From positions 3,038,001-3,102,000 of the forward strand of contig NZ_CP186274.1 of the NCBI RefSeq assembly GCF_049331405.1: a DNA stretch of 64,000 nucleotides, in the 5' to 3' direction. The notes under the pieces were generated by a model, which had not been told where the DNA came from, did no database searches, and worked only from the letters and a program-made list of their open reading frames with translations. How positions within the stretch are numbered: position 1 is the stretch's first letter; each line of letters begins with the position of its first letter. Positions 39,100 through 50,096 of this stretch are shown piece by piece. The translations under genes and the position numbers were made by a program. The stretch is from PoT sp049331405. Lineage in GTDB: Bacteria; Planctomycetota; Planctomycetia; Isosphaerales; Isosphaeraceae.

Positions 39100-39813
39100 A
39101 TGTCATGGATACCCAGGTTGCGAGACAGCGGCAATCATCTTCTCGACCGGTTGCCGGTGGACGAGTTCGAGATCCTGGCTCCCATGCTTCAGAGTGTGTC
39201 ATTGAGCCTCAAGCAAGTCGTTTATCAGCACCAGTCCGACATCACTCATGTCCATTTCCCCACGACAGCCTTGATCTCGCTCCTCACGGTCATGGAGGAG
39301 GATGACCCGGTTGAGGCGACGACGGTGGGGCGTGAAGGATGCTTCGGGACGTCGACGCTCCTCGGCGTCGAGGCCAGTCCCTTTCGTGCGATCTGTCAAA
39401 TGGCTGGCGAGAGCCTTCGTGTTTCCGCCAGGTCGCTCCTGGAAGTCCTGCCCCGATGCCCGAGCGTGAGCCGGCTCATTCATCGTTACATCGTTTTCAC
39501 GTCGCGAAACATCGGGCAGGGGATCGCGTGCAACACCCTGCACAATGTCGATTCGAGGACGTGTCGCTGGTTATTGCGAGTCCATGACCAGGCCGGCCGC
39601 GATGAGTTCCCGATGACCCAGGAATTCCTCGCGTTCATGCTCGGTGTCAGACGCCAAAGCGTGACTGTTGTCGCCGGGACGCTCCAGAATGCGGGCTTGA
39701 TCTCATACAGGCGAGGCACGATCGTCATCCGCGATCGAGTCGGGCTCGAGGATGCGGCGTGTGAATGCTACGGTGTCATGCAAAATTATTATGAGCAAAT
39801 CATGATGAATTAG
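39100..39813 (+). CDS. Crp/Fnr-family transcription regulator
   Basis: 237 residues from ATG 39100 (GGAGCGGAG just upstream); a longer start at 39064 adds 12 residues. N-terminal cyclic-nucleotide-type beta barrel (LKQVVYQHQSDITHVHFPTTALISLL, VGREGCFG), dimer helix, and C-terminal winged helix (MTQEFLAFMLGVRRQSVTVVAG, AGLISYRRGTIVIRD). Arg/Ser contacts for cAMP are not clearly present, as in the Crp/Fnr subgroup common in alpha-proteobacteria and planctomycetes. Its place between sulfatase genes suggests control of them, which is inference. Confidence 0.88.
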   Translation: MSWIPRLRDSGNHLLDRLPVDEFEILAPMLQSVSLSLKQVVYQHQSDITHVHFPTTALISLLTVMEEDDPVEATTVGREGCFGTSTLLGVEASPFRAICQMAGESLRVSARSLLEVLPRCPSVSRLIHRYIVFTSRNIGQGIACNTLHNVDSRTCRWLLRVHDQAGRDEFPMTQEFLAFMLGVRRQSVTVVAGTLQNAGLISYRRGTIVIRDRVGLEDAACECYGVMQNYYEQIMMN

Positions 39814-39942
39814 TTTGCATATTAAGAATTTCAAAATAATATTTAGTGGAAATTGAATATCTATGCATAAACATGCGGGTTTGCATTCCTGCGATTTTCC
39901 CTTCGATGTATGGAGCGGACCCTTTCGGGGCCGATTTGTCTC

Positions 39943-41703
<1,761 letters not shown>

Positions 41704-41789
41704 CTCTGAGACTGGCTCGTTCGCTTGAGGAAATGCAGATTTCAAATCAGGGCGGGGTGAATCGAATCTCCGTATGAGTGGAGTTGCCG

Positions 41790-43340
41790 ATGCGCGTAAG
41801 TCTGTTGATATTGATAGGGGCCCTTGCACTCGCCCTCGTGATGTTCCAGGCGGTCGTGGCCGGGGCGGCCGCGCCGTCGAGGCCCCCCAACATCGTTTAC
41901 ATTCTCGCCGACGACCTCGGCCTCGGCGACGTGCGCTGCTACAACCCCTCAGGCAAGATAGCCACGCCCAACCTCGATCGCTTCGCGTCGCAGGGGATGC
42001 GTTTCACGGATGCCCACTCGGGCTCGGCGGTCTGCACGCCGACTCGCTATGGCATCCTGACCGGGCGTTACAGTTGGCGGACTTCGCTGAAGATGGGCGT
42101 TCTGTTCGGATACGATAGGCCGCTGATCGAACCCGATCGATTGACCGTGCCCGCGTTCTTGCGACAAAGCGGGTACAGGACGGCCTGCGTCGGGAAGTGG
42201 CATCTCGGCATGGACTGGCCGCTCGCCGAGGGGGAAAACTCGGACAAGATCGCGACCGGCCGGGAAGTCGACTACTCCAAGCCGATCGCAAACGGGCCGA
42301 CGTCGTTCGGCTTCGATCGGTATTTCGGCATCAGTGCGTCGCTCGACATGCCCCCCTATGTGTTCATCGATCAGGATCGCACGGTGGGGCTCCCGACCGT
42401 CGAGAAGAATTTCGGGCGGAAAGGGCTCGCGGCGACAGGCTTCAAGGCCGAGGAGGTCGTGCCGACCCTCGTCCAATCCGCGATGTCTTATATCGACACG
42501 GTCGCAAATGCCAGGAGGTCGGGGGGCTCGAAGCCGTTCTTCCTGTACATGCCGCTCACCGCGCCCCATACCCCGCTCACCCCTTCGCGCGAATGGTCGG
42601 GCAAGTCCGGGTTGTGCGCCTATGCCGACTTCGTGATGCAGGTGGACGACGCCATCGGGCAGGTGTTGGCCTCGCTCGAAGCCTCCGGGCTGGCTGGCGA
42701 GACCCTCGTGGTCGTGACGAGCGACAACGGATATGCACCCCAGGCGGACTACGAGACCTTAATTGAGGGGGGACACGATCCCAGCGCGGGGTTCCGAGGT
42801 ACCAAAGCCGACATCTTCGAAGGAGGCCATCGCATCCCCTTCATCGTCAGATGGCCGGGGCGAGTTCATCCGGGGACGACCAGCGATCGCCTCATCTGCC
42901 TGACTGACCTCTTCGCCACCTGCGCCGAGATTCTTGGAACGCACCTGCCGGATTCCGCAGGTGAGGACAGCGTGAGCTTCCTGCCGACGCTCCTCGGCAA
43001 TGTCGATGCGCCCGGGCGTGAGGCCATCGTGCATCACTCGATCAACGGCTCGTTCGCGATCCGACAGGGATCGTGGAAACTCTGCCTCTGCCCCGACTCG
43101 GGCGGATGGACGAGTCCGCTTCCCGGGACCGAGGAGGCGAAGGGGTTGCCGAGAGTCCAGCTTTACGACCTTGCGAAGGACCCCGCGGAGAGGCATAACC
43201 TCCAGGCCGAACGGTCCGACGTCGTCGAACGCCTCACCTGGCTACTGGAAAAGTACGGGGCCAATGGCCGCAGCACGCCGGGGATCGCCCAGCCGAACTC
43301 GGGGTTCTCGGCCGAGATTCCTTCGGCGCATAAGCGTTGA
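41790..43340 (+). CDS. Arylsulfatase-type sulfatase
   Basis: 516 residues from ATG 41790 (GGAG 7 bp upstream); GTG 41778 adds four residues. Signal peptide LLILIGALALALVMFQAVVAGAA. Motifs: NIVYILADDLGLGDVRCYN, CTPTRYGILTGRYSWR (formylglycine Cys), VGKWHLGMDW, APHTPLTPSREW, TSDNGYAPQADY. It lies 86 bp after the previous sulfatase on the same strand, so probably one operon. Confidence 0.94.
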   Translation: MRVSLLILIGALALALVMFQAVVAGAAAPSRPPNIVYILADDLGLGDVRCYNPSGKIATPNLDRFASQGMRFTDAHSGSAVCTPTRYGILTGRYSWRTSLKMGVLFGYDRPLIEPDRLTVPAFLRQSGYRTACVGKWHLGMDWPLAEGENSDKIATGREVDYSKPIANGPTSFGFDRYFGISASLDMPPYVFIDQDRTVGLPTVEKNFGRKGLAATGFKAEEVVPTLVQSAMSYIDTVANARRSGGSKPFFLYMPLTAPHTPLTPSREWSGKSGLCAYADFVMQVDDAIGQVLASLEASGLAGETLVVVTSDNGYAPQADYETLIEGGHDPSAGFRGTKADIFEGGHRIPFIVRWPGRVHPGTTSDRLICLTDLFATCAEILGTHLPDSAGEDSVSFLPTLLGNVDAPGREAIVHHSINGSFAIRQGSWKLCLCPDSGGWTSPLPGTEEAKGLPRVQLYDLAKDPAERHNLQAERSDVVERLTWLLEKYGANGRSTPGIAQPNSGFSAEIPSAHKR

Positions 43341-43343
43341 ATC

Positions 43344-43370
43344 AAAAAAGGCCGAGGTAAACCCTCGGCC
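43344..43370 (-). terminator. Rho-independent terminator (minus strand)
   Basis: Arms 43350-43357 and 43363-43370 (GGCCGAGG / CCTCGGCC) with a 5-base loop; read on the minus strand the stem is followed by six T (43349-43344). It ends the PNPOx-like gene and may also stop the sulfatase transcript from the other side. Confidence 0.88.
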
Positions 43371-43401
43371 CGATCGATGTCTTGAGAGTCGTGGTGGCGG
43401 G

Positions 43402-43899
43402 TCAGAGGTCCACCTTGCCGTGGATCTTGGGATCACCTTCGACGTGAGGGCGCGTACCGGTCGCGAGGGCCTTGCCCGCCTCGATGAGGTACTTGATCCC
43501 CTTGGTGCCGCTGTTGTCCCAGTATTCGCCCCGCTCGCCGTCCACGCGTAGAAGGAGGATGTTCGGGTCGTCCTTGCCGCCCGGGAACCAGACCTTCCAC
43601 TCGACTTTCCAGAGCCGCTCGACCCTGTCGCGGTCCTCGACGGGCGAGGCCTTCCCGCTGAGGGAGACGAACTTGCTCCTCGACTGCATCGTAACGACCA
43701 CGTGATTGTCGCTGGCGAGTTCGTCGACCTTGCCCGAGTGACGATCGGTGATGAACCAGAGGGTGCCATCGTCCTCGACCTCGGCGAGGGCCATCGGCCT
43801 CGCGCGGAGTTGGCCTTCGAGGGAGCGCGTGCCCAGCATCGCGTCGCTGAAGTCTTCGAGCAGTTCCTGCAACTTGTTCTCGGTCGTCGCGGTTGCCAT
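43402..43899 (-). CDS. PNPOx-like general stress protein
   Basis: 165 residues of the pyridoxamine-phosphate-oxidase-like split barrel, general-stress-protein 26 group: MLGTRSLEGQLRARPMALAEVEDDGTLWFITDRHSGKVDEL, VSLSGKASPVED, LWKVEWKVWFPGGKDDPNI. These proteins bind FMN or related flavins; true PNP oxidase activity is unlikely from the short form. It is transcribed away from the sugar-isomerase gene. Confidence 0.9.
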   Translation of the reverse strand: MATATTENKLQELLEDFSDAMLGTRSLEGQLRARPMALAEVEDDGTLWFITDRHSGKVDELASDNHVVVTMQSRSKFVSLSGKASPVEDRDRVERLWKVEWKVWFPGGKDDPNILLLRVDGERGEYWDNSGTKGIKYLIEAGKALATGTRPHVEGDPKIHGKVDL

Positions 43900-44132
43900 T
43901 CGTCTTCTCCCGGATGATTGCTGTTCATCTGCGTCATTGCGACAGTTTGGAAATACTCAAGCAGCAAATCCCTTGCCGACACGGGGGAGTACACGCTGAC
44001 GTGCGAGGATGCAGCGAGGCGTCGATGGGATGGGCCGGATTGAAAGGCTCCCCGGGATCCGAGAGAATGTCCGGTCGCTTCCCTCCCCCGGCGTCGACGC
44101 ACAACTCGCGATAGAATCTCAGAGGTTTTCAT

Positions 44133-44942
44133 ATGAAGACGGAAGGCTCTGCGAACTCGAGCGGAAACGGCAAGCTCGCGATGCCCATCGGCTGCCAGGT
44201 CTGGCCGTTGCGCGCGATGCTCGACGACTTCCCGTCGTTCGCGAAGAAGCTGGCTGACATCGGCGTGAGCCGGCTCGAGTTGTGCTCGCCCATCGGCTTC
44301 GGCGAGGAGTTTGCCTCGCTGTCCGACGCGAAGGAGGTGAAGAAAATCCTCGAGGATCATGGGATGCGCGCCGAGAGTTCCCACTTCAGCCTGGACGAAC
44401 TGCGCAACTGCCATGGGAAGAGCATCGATTGGGCGAAGGAAATCGGCATCACGCAGATGATCACCGCGACCCTCGGTGCCAGAGGAGCCACTCCGAGCCT
44501 GGATGATGTGAAGAAGGCGGCGGAAGAATACAACGCCATCGCGGCCGCCTCGGCGAAGGCCGGGCTCCAGCAGGGGCTGCATAATGAGGATTTCGAACAC
44601 GCGATGGTCGGGGGGAAGCGTGCGTATGACCTCCTGTTCGACCTCCTCGAACCCGACCTGGTCAAGTTCCAGTTCCAGATGTCGGCGATCGCGGTCGGAC
44701 TCGTCGCTGCCGACTACTTCCTGAGGCACCCTGGCCGGTTTTACTCGATCCACGTCCAGGATGTGGACATGGATGCGCCCGGCGAGGGGAAGAAGCCGCA
44801 AGTCGCGGTCGGGCAGGGGAGCATCGACTGGGTGAAGACGTTCGAGGCCGCGAAGACGGGCGGGGTCAAGAACTACTTCGTCGAGCAGAACTGGGAGCTC
44901 ACCCAGGCGAGCGTGGCCGCCCTGAAAGCCATGAGCCTTTGA
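44133..44942 (+). CDS. Sugar phosphate isomerase/epimerase (TIM barrel)
   Basis: 269 residues, xylose-isomerase-like TIM barrel: IGCQVWPLRAMLDDFPSFAKKLADIGVSRLELCSP, then GLQQGLHNEDFEH, KFQFQMSAIA, SIHVQDVDMDAPGEG with His/Asp metal ligands, and YFVEQNW with Glu. No signal peptide, so cytosolic in form. Many planctomycete copies act on myo-inositol or unusual sugars; the substrate is unknown. Confidence 0.88.
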   Translation: MKTEGSANSSGNGKLAMPIGCQVWPLRAMLDDFPSFAKKLADIGVSRLELCSPIGFGEEFASLSDAKEVKKILEDHGMRAESSHFSLDELRNCHGKSIDWAKEIGITQMITATLGARGATPSLDDVKKAAEEYNAIAAASAKAGLQQGLHNEDFEHAMVGGKRAYDLLFDLLEPDLVKFQFQMSAIAVGLVAADYFLRHPGRFYSIHVQDVDMDAPGEGKKPQVAVGQGSIDWVKTFEAAKTGGVKNYFVEQNWELTQASVAALKAMSL

Positions 44943-45079
44943 AGCGCTTTGAGCCTCATCCCGGTCTCGCGGGAGAGTGATGAATTGATTGCTCGTTGCT
45001 CGGAGCCTATGATGCGGCGAGTGCGAGGCGACATCATCGAACCCGGCCGAGGCCGGCAAAAGCGGAGGCTCGAACCGCG

Positions 45080-46015
45080 ATGGGAGAGGGCACGACCCGA
45101 AGGGACTTTATGCGAGAAACTTCGATGGCCGCGGCGGCGATGGGCACCCTGGCGACGCTCGGCGCGACGGGGGGAGCGGCCCAGTCTCCGCCGGACGGGA
45201 CCCCTTACCTCTGCGTCACCTGCGGCACCCAGTTCAAGGAGACGCCCAAAGCCCCCGAGCATTGCCCGATCTGCGAGGATGAGCGGCAGTACGTCGGCCC
45301 CGAAGGCCAGCAATGGACGACGTTGGAAAAGCTCCGGACGACGCACAAGAACACGATCAAGAAAGAGGAAGAGCACCTCTACTCGATCAACACCGAGCCG
45401 AAGTTCGGCATCGGCCAGAGGGCGTTCCTGATCCAGACCCCCCGCGGCAACCTCCTCTGGGATTGCGTCGGGCTCATCGACGACGCCACGATCGCGCAGA
45501 TTAAGGAACTGGGCGGGATCGCGGAGATTGCGATTTCCCACCCGCATTACTACACGGCGATGGTGGAGTGGAGCCGGGCCTTCGGCAATGCCCCGATCCA
45601 CATCCACGAGGCCGAACGCCCCTGGGTGATGCGGCCCGACCCCAGCGTTCACTTCTGGAAGGGGGAGAAGCAGACGCTGCTCGGCAGCCTCCCTCTCATT
45701 CGCACGGGCGGGCACTTCGAAGGCTACCAGGTCCTCCTCTGGCCCGCCGGTGCCGGAGGCCGGGGTGCCCTGATGGCGGGCGACCAGCCCCAGATCTGCA
45801 TGGACCCGAAGCAGGTCAGCTTCATGTGGAGCTATCCCAACTACATCCCCCTGAACGCCACGACGATCCGACAGGTCATGAGCTATCTCGAGCCGCTCGA
45901 GTACGATCGGATCTACGGGGCGTTCTTCGTCCGAGGCAAAGGGATCGTCCCGACGAATGGCAAGGAGGTCGCCCGGCGCTCGGCCGATCGATACCTCAAG
46001 GCCATCCAGGGCTGA
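45080..46015 (+). CDS. MBL-fold protein with Tat signal and zinc ribbon
   Basis: 311 residues from ATG 45080 (GGAGG 11 bp upstream); a longer start at 44996 adds Arg-rich residues. Starts with a twin-arginine signal (TTRRDFMRE and an Ala-rich stretch), then a rubredoxin-like Cys4 (CVTC at 45-48, CPIC at 62-65), then a metallo-beta-lactamase fold. The usual HxHxDH is replaced by SHPHYYTAM (His154, His156, no Asp-His); GGHFEGYQVLLWPAG and MAGDQPQIC are where later ligands sit. So it may be a hydrolase with an altered metal site, or inactive. It is probably exported folded. Confidence 0.85.
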   Translation: MGEGTTRRDFMRETSMAAAAMGTLATLGATGGAAQSPPDGTPYLCVTCGTQFKETPKAPEHCPICEDERQYVGPEGQQWTTLEKLRTTHKNTIKKEEEHLYSINTEPKFGIGQRAFLIQTPRGNLLWDCVGLIDDATIAQIKELGGIAEIAISHPHYYTAMVEWSRAFGNAPIHIHEAERPWVMRPDPSVHFWKGEKQTLLGSLPLIRTGGHFEGYQVLLWPAGAGGRGALMAGDQPQICMDPKQVSFMWSYPNYIPLNATTIRQVMSYLEPLEYDRIYGAFFVRGKGIVPTNGKEVARRSADRYLKAIQG

Positions 46016-46034
46016 GGCTTTGCCCCGAGCCCAT

Positions 46035-46856
46035 TCAGACCTCGGGGCTCGTCGTTTTCTTGCTGACGGCGTTCTCGACCATCACGACTCCTGCGGCGGC
46101 GAAAGTCGCCACCAGGAGTCGGCCGAGGAGCCTGGCGACGGTCGTGGCCGCGATTGGCTTCGAGGTCTCATCGAGCGGGAAAGCGAGGGCCCCGGCCAAT
46201 TCATAGGCGAGGGTCCCGGCGAGGGCGCCGATGACGCCTCCCACGACGGTCTGGGTCGTACGCCCGCGCTTGCCGACTCCGAACGCCACGCCCCCCGCCG
46301 CGCCGACGGCAGCTCCGATTCCCCCCTGGATCAGCAGGGCGAGCACCATGTCGTCGCTATCCGGGTTGTAGAAGCGAAAATAGATAGGTAAGAGCAACTG
46401 AGGTGTGATGGCGCCGAGGGCTCCGCCTAGGATCGTGCCGAGGATGGCGCCGTTCCGCGTGGATCGGGAGGAACCCCGGAGGACGCCCCCGACGAGCCCG
46501 AGCCCCAGACCCAGGGCCGCACCCAGCGAGCCGAATGCCAGCGAGACCTGCATGGCCACGGCCTTGCGAGTCCCGCTCGCGCCCGCGGCGGCCTCCTCGG
46601 CCGTCGGGACACCGCCGGTCGACAGAAGCTGCGGCTGGATCCGGTCATTGAGCGCTTCGCCTACCAGCCACGAGACAGTGCCCGCGATCAGGCCGGCCGC
46701 CAGCATGAGGAGCCAGGCCTTGCCTTGAGCCGGTGCGGGGCGGAGGTCACTGGTGGTCGGTTCTGTGACGAGGGGTGAAGAGAGGGGGCCCGGGTCTAGA
46801 GCAGAGGCCGCAGATGTTGGGTCGGAATCATTGATGGACACGAGTGGGGCTCTCAT
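46035..46856 (-). CDS. Gly-rich membrane protein of unknown function
   Basis: 273 residues. A Pro/Ser-rich N-terminus, then about six Gly/Ala-rich membrane helices (AWLLMLAAGLIAGTVSWLVG, SLAFGSLGAALGLGLGLVGGVL, GAILGTILGGALGAITPQ, GGIGAAVGAAGGVAFGVG, TVVGGVIGALAGTLAYELAG, LLVATFAAAGVVMVENAV). No family is recognised. It is on the same strand as, and downstream of, the second DUF1559 gene. Confidence 0.75.
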   Translation of the reverse strand: MRAPLVSINDSDPTSAASALDPGPLSSPLVTEPTTSDLRPAPAQGKAWLLMLAAGLIAGTVSWLVGEALNDRIQPQLLSTGGVPTAEEAAAGASGTRKAVAMQVSLAFGSLGAALGLGLGLVGGVLRGSSRSTRNGAILGTILGGALGAITPQLLLPIYFRFYNPDSDDMVLALLIQGGIGAAVGAAGGVAFGVGKRGRTTQTVVGGVIGALAGTLAYELAGALAFPLDETSKPIAATTVARLLGRLLVATFAAAGVVMVENAVSKKTTSPEV

Positions 46857-46872
46857 CTTGGAAATGGAAGAG

Positions 46873-46905
46873 GGACGCTGATCGCCGCGGAGGCGACCGG
46901 CGTCC
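46873..46905 (-). terminator. Stem-loop downstream of DUF1559 gene
   Basis: Nested arms: GGACGC (46873-46878) with GCGTCC (46900-46905), and inside TCGCC with GGCGA. On the minus strand it follows the DUF1559 gene by about 50 bp. The T-run after it is weak. Confidence 0.4.
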
Positions 46906-46953
46906 TCATTTTCAGGACGATCTTGGCGAGTGGAGAAACAGGGGGGAGGGGCG

Positions 46954-47988
46954 TCAGTACGAGTCGGAGCTCAGCACTTCGCCGCCGGCCTTAGTACCGA
47001 GGGCCCACCACGTCCTCATGTTGATGGACGATTTGATGAACTTCACGCTGCCGTCGGCCATCGCCGTATTCACGCCGCCGGGGTGGTTGCTGCTCGCGCT
47101 GAAGTAGCCGCTCTGGAGTGACCCGCAACCCCCGCCGCAATCGAGCCGGCACGAGTTCCAGGGGTAGTCGTTGGAGTTCGGCGGGACCAACGTATGGAAG
47201 AGCGTTTCTCCCAGGCCGCCGAGGCCCCAGCGATAGCCTCGCATCCCGTAGTTTGTCGTCGTGACGAACAGGTTGTTGCAGTTCTGCCAGTCGGACTGAA
47301 GTGCGGCGAAATTGGCCGTGGCGTCCAGTGCGTAGTAAGAGGCCCCGACACTGCCGCCGACGGAAGGCCCGTCACGCCACTTCGTCGACTTCGGCCCGCC
47401 GAAAGTGGTGGAGACGAGCGCCTCGGAATAGGCCACCGTGTTCGAGGTGCCGTCGGTGATGTTGGCGATCGTATAGGTCCGGCCGAAGGCGTAGATGCCG
47501 GTTGAGTCGGCGTTGTTCATGAAACCAACCGTTGTCCCGACCGAGCCGAAATAATTGTTGAGGTTTTCCTGGCCCGCCAAGCCGTCGGAAGGGCACATGT
47601 AGGCAGCGAGCTTGGTCGTGAAGACCGTGCTGTTCCGCGCCGCTCCCGAGCCTTGCCAGCTCGTCCAGTTGAAGTTGATCGAGTCGTAGATCGGCTTCTG
47701 CTCGAGGTAGGGGAGCATCAACGCATGGGCGCCCCATGTCCCCCAACTGGCCTGCACGCCGGGATCCGAATAGGCGGTCGTGCTCGTCATCGGGAACGAG
47801 CCGATGGCACTGTGGTAGTTGTGGAGGGCCAGGCCGATTTGCTTGAGATTATTGGTACACTGGGCGCGACGGGCGGCCTCGCGGGCGGCCTGCACGGCGG
47901 GGAGCAGCAGGGCAATCAGGACCGCGATGATGGCGATCACGACCAGGAGCTCGATTAGTGTAAAACCTCGGCGCTCGATTCGGTTCAT
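46954..47988 (-). CDS. DUF1559 pilin-like protein
   Basis: 344 residues, starting MNRIERRGFTLIELLVV with prepilin cleavage motif and VLIALLLPAVQAAREAARRAQCTNNLKQIGL. The beta head carries MCPSDG, a NITDGTSNTVAYSE block and the C-terminal SNHPGGVNTAMADGSVKFIKSSI box, ending GGEVLSSDSY. Second of three copies in the window; like the others it follows a short lipoprotein gene on the same strand (190 bp upstream here). Confidence 0.94.
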   Translation of the reverse strand: MNRIERRGFTLIELLVVIAIIAVLIALLLPAVQAAREAARRAQCTNNLKQIGLALHNYHSAIGSFPMTSTTAYSDPGVQASWGTWGAHALMLPYLEQKPIYDSINFNWTSWQGSGAARNSTVFTTKLAAYMCPSDGLAGQENLNNYFGSVGTTVGFMNNADSTGIYAFGRTYTIANITDGTSNTVAYSEALVSTTFGGPKSTKWRDGPSVGGSVGASYYALDATANFAALQSDWQNCNNLFVTTTNYGMRGYRWGLGGLGETLFHTLVPPNSNDYPWNSCRLDCGGGCGSLQSGYFSASSNHPGGVNTAMADGSVKFIKSSINMRTWWALGTKAGGEVLSSDSY

Positions 47989-48178
47989 CTGGGAATTCCT
48001 CTCGGATTGAGGACGGAAGATGAGTCAGTCACCGAAACGGAGAAACGAGGGAGACAAGACGATACAGCCTCGGATCGCCGTGCGGGTTTGGACCGCACGA
48101 TGGCTCCCAAAGGGTCGAGAAAACGGATTCATCAGACGAGGAGAGAGGGGGCCGGCCATGGGCCGGTGGTATCGGCAA

Positions 48179-48379
48179 TCAACGGATGTGACGTTTTGAC
48201 TTCGCCTTGCTTTGCTGCTTCTCCATGTAGCCGCCCATCGCCTTCAGGACGGCGTTCTCCTTCTCCTTATCGACCTTGACGTGAGTACCGGAATCACTGC
48301 TCCCGCAGCCAATCGTCGGGGCCAGGAATCCAGTCGCCGCGGCCAAGAGCAGCAATCCGCGCAAACCACGACTCGGCAT
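48179..48379 (-). CDS. Short lipoprotein preceding DUF1559 gene
   Basis: 66 residues from ATG 48379 (GAGGTG close upstream). Signal segment MPSRGLRGLLLLAAATGFLAPTIGC ending at the lipidated Cys, then GSSDSGTHVKVDKEKENAVLKAMGGYMEKQQSKAKSKRHIR-like basic tail (residues 26-66). It resembles in plan the lipoproteins at 7968 and 56937. Its steady place upstream of DUF1559 genes suggests a joint role in the envelope. Confidence 0.75.
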   Translation of the reverse strand: MPSRGLRGLLLLAAATGFLAPTIGCGSSDSGTHVKVDKEKENAVLKAMGGYMEKQQSKAKSKRHIR

Positions 48380-49060
48380 GAAGCACCTCGGTGTGGGCGT
48401 TGAGCTGTGTTGGATCGTTATTAAGGATAGATAGGCAGATGTTGGCACAATCTTCAACACAGGGCAATAGTTGTGTTAGCGTTTTTCGGATCGATATTGG
48501 CAATTTTTCCGCGCACAAGATTCACACATCGGAAGTCGTCCTGTGCCAAGTCGGGATGATGGATGTCATGGGTTGGAGATTTCATCCAATGACACAAAAT
48601 GGCCTGTTTTAAAGAGGTCTGGGCAGAAATCCTGCGCGTCTTTTAATCATGAAATTCTTAAAATTAACTGTCTAGTATCCCGGGTTGGACGCGTCTTGTT
48701 GATGGAATGATGAGGGAGAAGAATTGTCATGGGACAATCTCGATCGCATCGGTGTCCGTCCTGCTTTTGGATCTCATTGGGGAATCGAAAGGAGGAGGCT
48801 TGCTCATGGCTGCCTTGTCAAACGTCTTCAGTCAAATGCTTGAATGATGAACAAGGATATAGCCGAAAGTTTCTTGCTTCACGCGGCCTGAGGAGTTTCG
48901 AAATATCAGTCTTCTTCGGTTGGGTGGTTTGTGACCTCGAGACGACGCGAGCGGATCGATCGCCTGACTCACGATGAATGCCGCGAGGCTGCCGTCATTT
49001 TCAGAGGCTGGAGAATCCACGTTGATCCGTCGACTTATGGATCGTGCGAGGCGAATGAGG
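48380..49060. other. AT-rich intergenic region
   Basis: About 680 bp, clearly AT-richer than its surroundings (for example 48410-48530 and 48600-48670), upstream of the lipoprotein (minus) and macro-domain gene (plus). A weak reading at 48729-48977 on the plus strand shows no domain and atypical codon use, so I do not call it. In-frame ATG 48974 could extend the macro-domain protein. Confidence 0.4.
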
Positions 49061-49753
49061 ATGAAGGTGCTCAAACCATTCGGGCGTGGCGTAACCCCGG
49101 AACTCTTGAGGATCAGCTTCTCCAGCTTGAATCCGGAGGTTTCGCAGGCCCTTGCCGCTCGTTTCCACGAAACCGCGGCCGTCGAGGTCCTCGTCGGCGA
49201 CCTGCTCGAACTCGACTGCGATGCGCTGGTGAGCCCGGCCAATAGCTTCGGCGACATGAGCGGCGGCTTCGATCAGCAGATCGATTTGTTTTATCGAGAA
49301 GAGGCGCAGCGTGCGACGATGGGACGGATCGCCGAACGTTTCCACGGCGAATTGCCGGTCGGCCTGGCGACGATCCTCTCGATGAGCTCGCGACGTTTCC
49401 CGTTCCTGGTCGTGGCCCCGACCATGCGGGTCCCGAGTCGCGTCTTCGGAACGATCAACGCCTACCTTTCGATGCGAGCCGCCCTCGTGGCCATCCGCGA
49501 CCATAACGCGAGCGGGCTCGACCGGAAGATTCGGAGCGTCGCCGTCCCTGGCCTTTGCACCGGCGTCGGCGGTATGCCGGCCGATGAGGCGTCGATGCAG
49601 ATGAAGGCCGCGTACGACATGATCGAGCTCGGCGGCTGGAAGCAGATTGGCCATCCCATCCAGGCACCGTTCGCCCTCGAACCTCGGAAGGCCCGGAGAG
49701 ATGGTGGCTCCTCGAATCCCGATATTGGGGATTCCAACAGGAAGCCACAGTGA
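49061..49753 (+). CDS. Macro domain protein
   Basis: 230 residues from ATG 49061 (GCGAGGCG site 7 bp upstream); ATG 49055 and 48974 are alternatives. The macro fold is seen in VEVLVGDLLELDCDALVSPANSFGDMSGGFDQQI (ADP-ribose-binding Asn and Gly loop), LVVAPTMRVPSRV and VAVPGLCTGVGGMP. Such proteins bind or hydrolyse ADP-ribose and derivatives. It is closer to the group that has SPANSFG...MGGGFD than to the O-acetyl-ADP-ribose YmdB type. No ADP-ribosyltransferase is adjacent. Confidence 0.88.
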   Translation: MKVLKPFGRGVTPELLRISFSSLNPEVSQALAARFHETAAVEVLVGDLLELDCDALVSPANSFGDMSGGFDQQIDLFYREEAQRATMGRIAERFHGELPVGLATILSMSSRRFPFLVVAPTMRVPSRVFGTINAYLSMRAALVAIRDHNASGLDRKIRSVAVPGLCTGVGGMPADEASMQMKAAYDMIELGGWKQIGHPIQAPFALEPRKARRDGGSSNPDIGDSNRKPQ

Positions 49754-50096
49754 GTGAGTCAGGGAGCCGGAGATAGCTTCACGATGACTCTTCGAGCGAT
49801 TCCATTTGTTGAATTGTCAATTATTGGATTTATGTAATCCATAAATATGGGAACTCTCGGCAGTGACCCTGAGGATGCCGCGTCGATCGCCGCTTTGCGT
49901 CGACCTTGGTTTCAGGAGCCTTGAGGGCTCTCATCGCCCGTATCGACCGCAATTTCGTGCAAAGGGACCGCAGTAAGCTGGAAGATGCGAGTCAACCCTG
50001 GGGCATAAGATACCTCTCGCAGGCGGAGACTCACCCATTCTCTGCGGGAACGCGATTCCCGCGGGCCGTGGATCTTCCGAGAGGATCGGATTTGAT
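49754..50096. other. Intergenic region
   Basis: 343 bp before the FAD oxidoreductase gene. An AT-rich patch near 49800-49850 may hold its promoter. No gene is supported. Confidence 0.35.

Noticed and set aside
48729..48977. 82-codon plus-strand reading in the AT-rich gap
   Set aside because: Cys/Ser-rich, no domain, no ribosome site, composition unlike coding sequence here.
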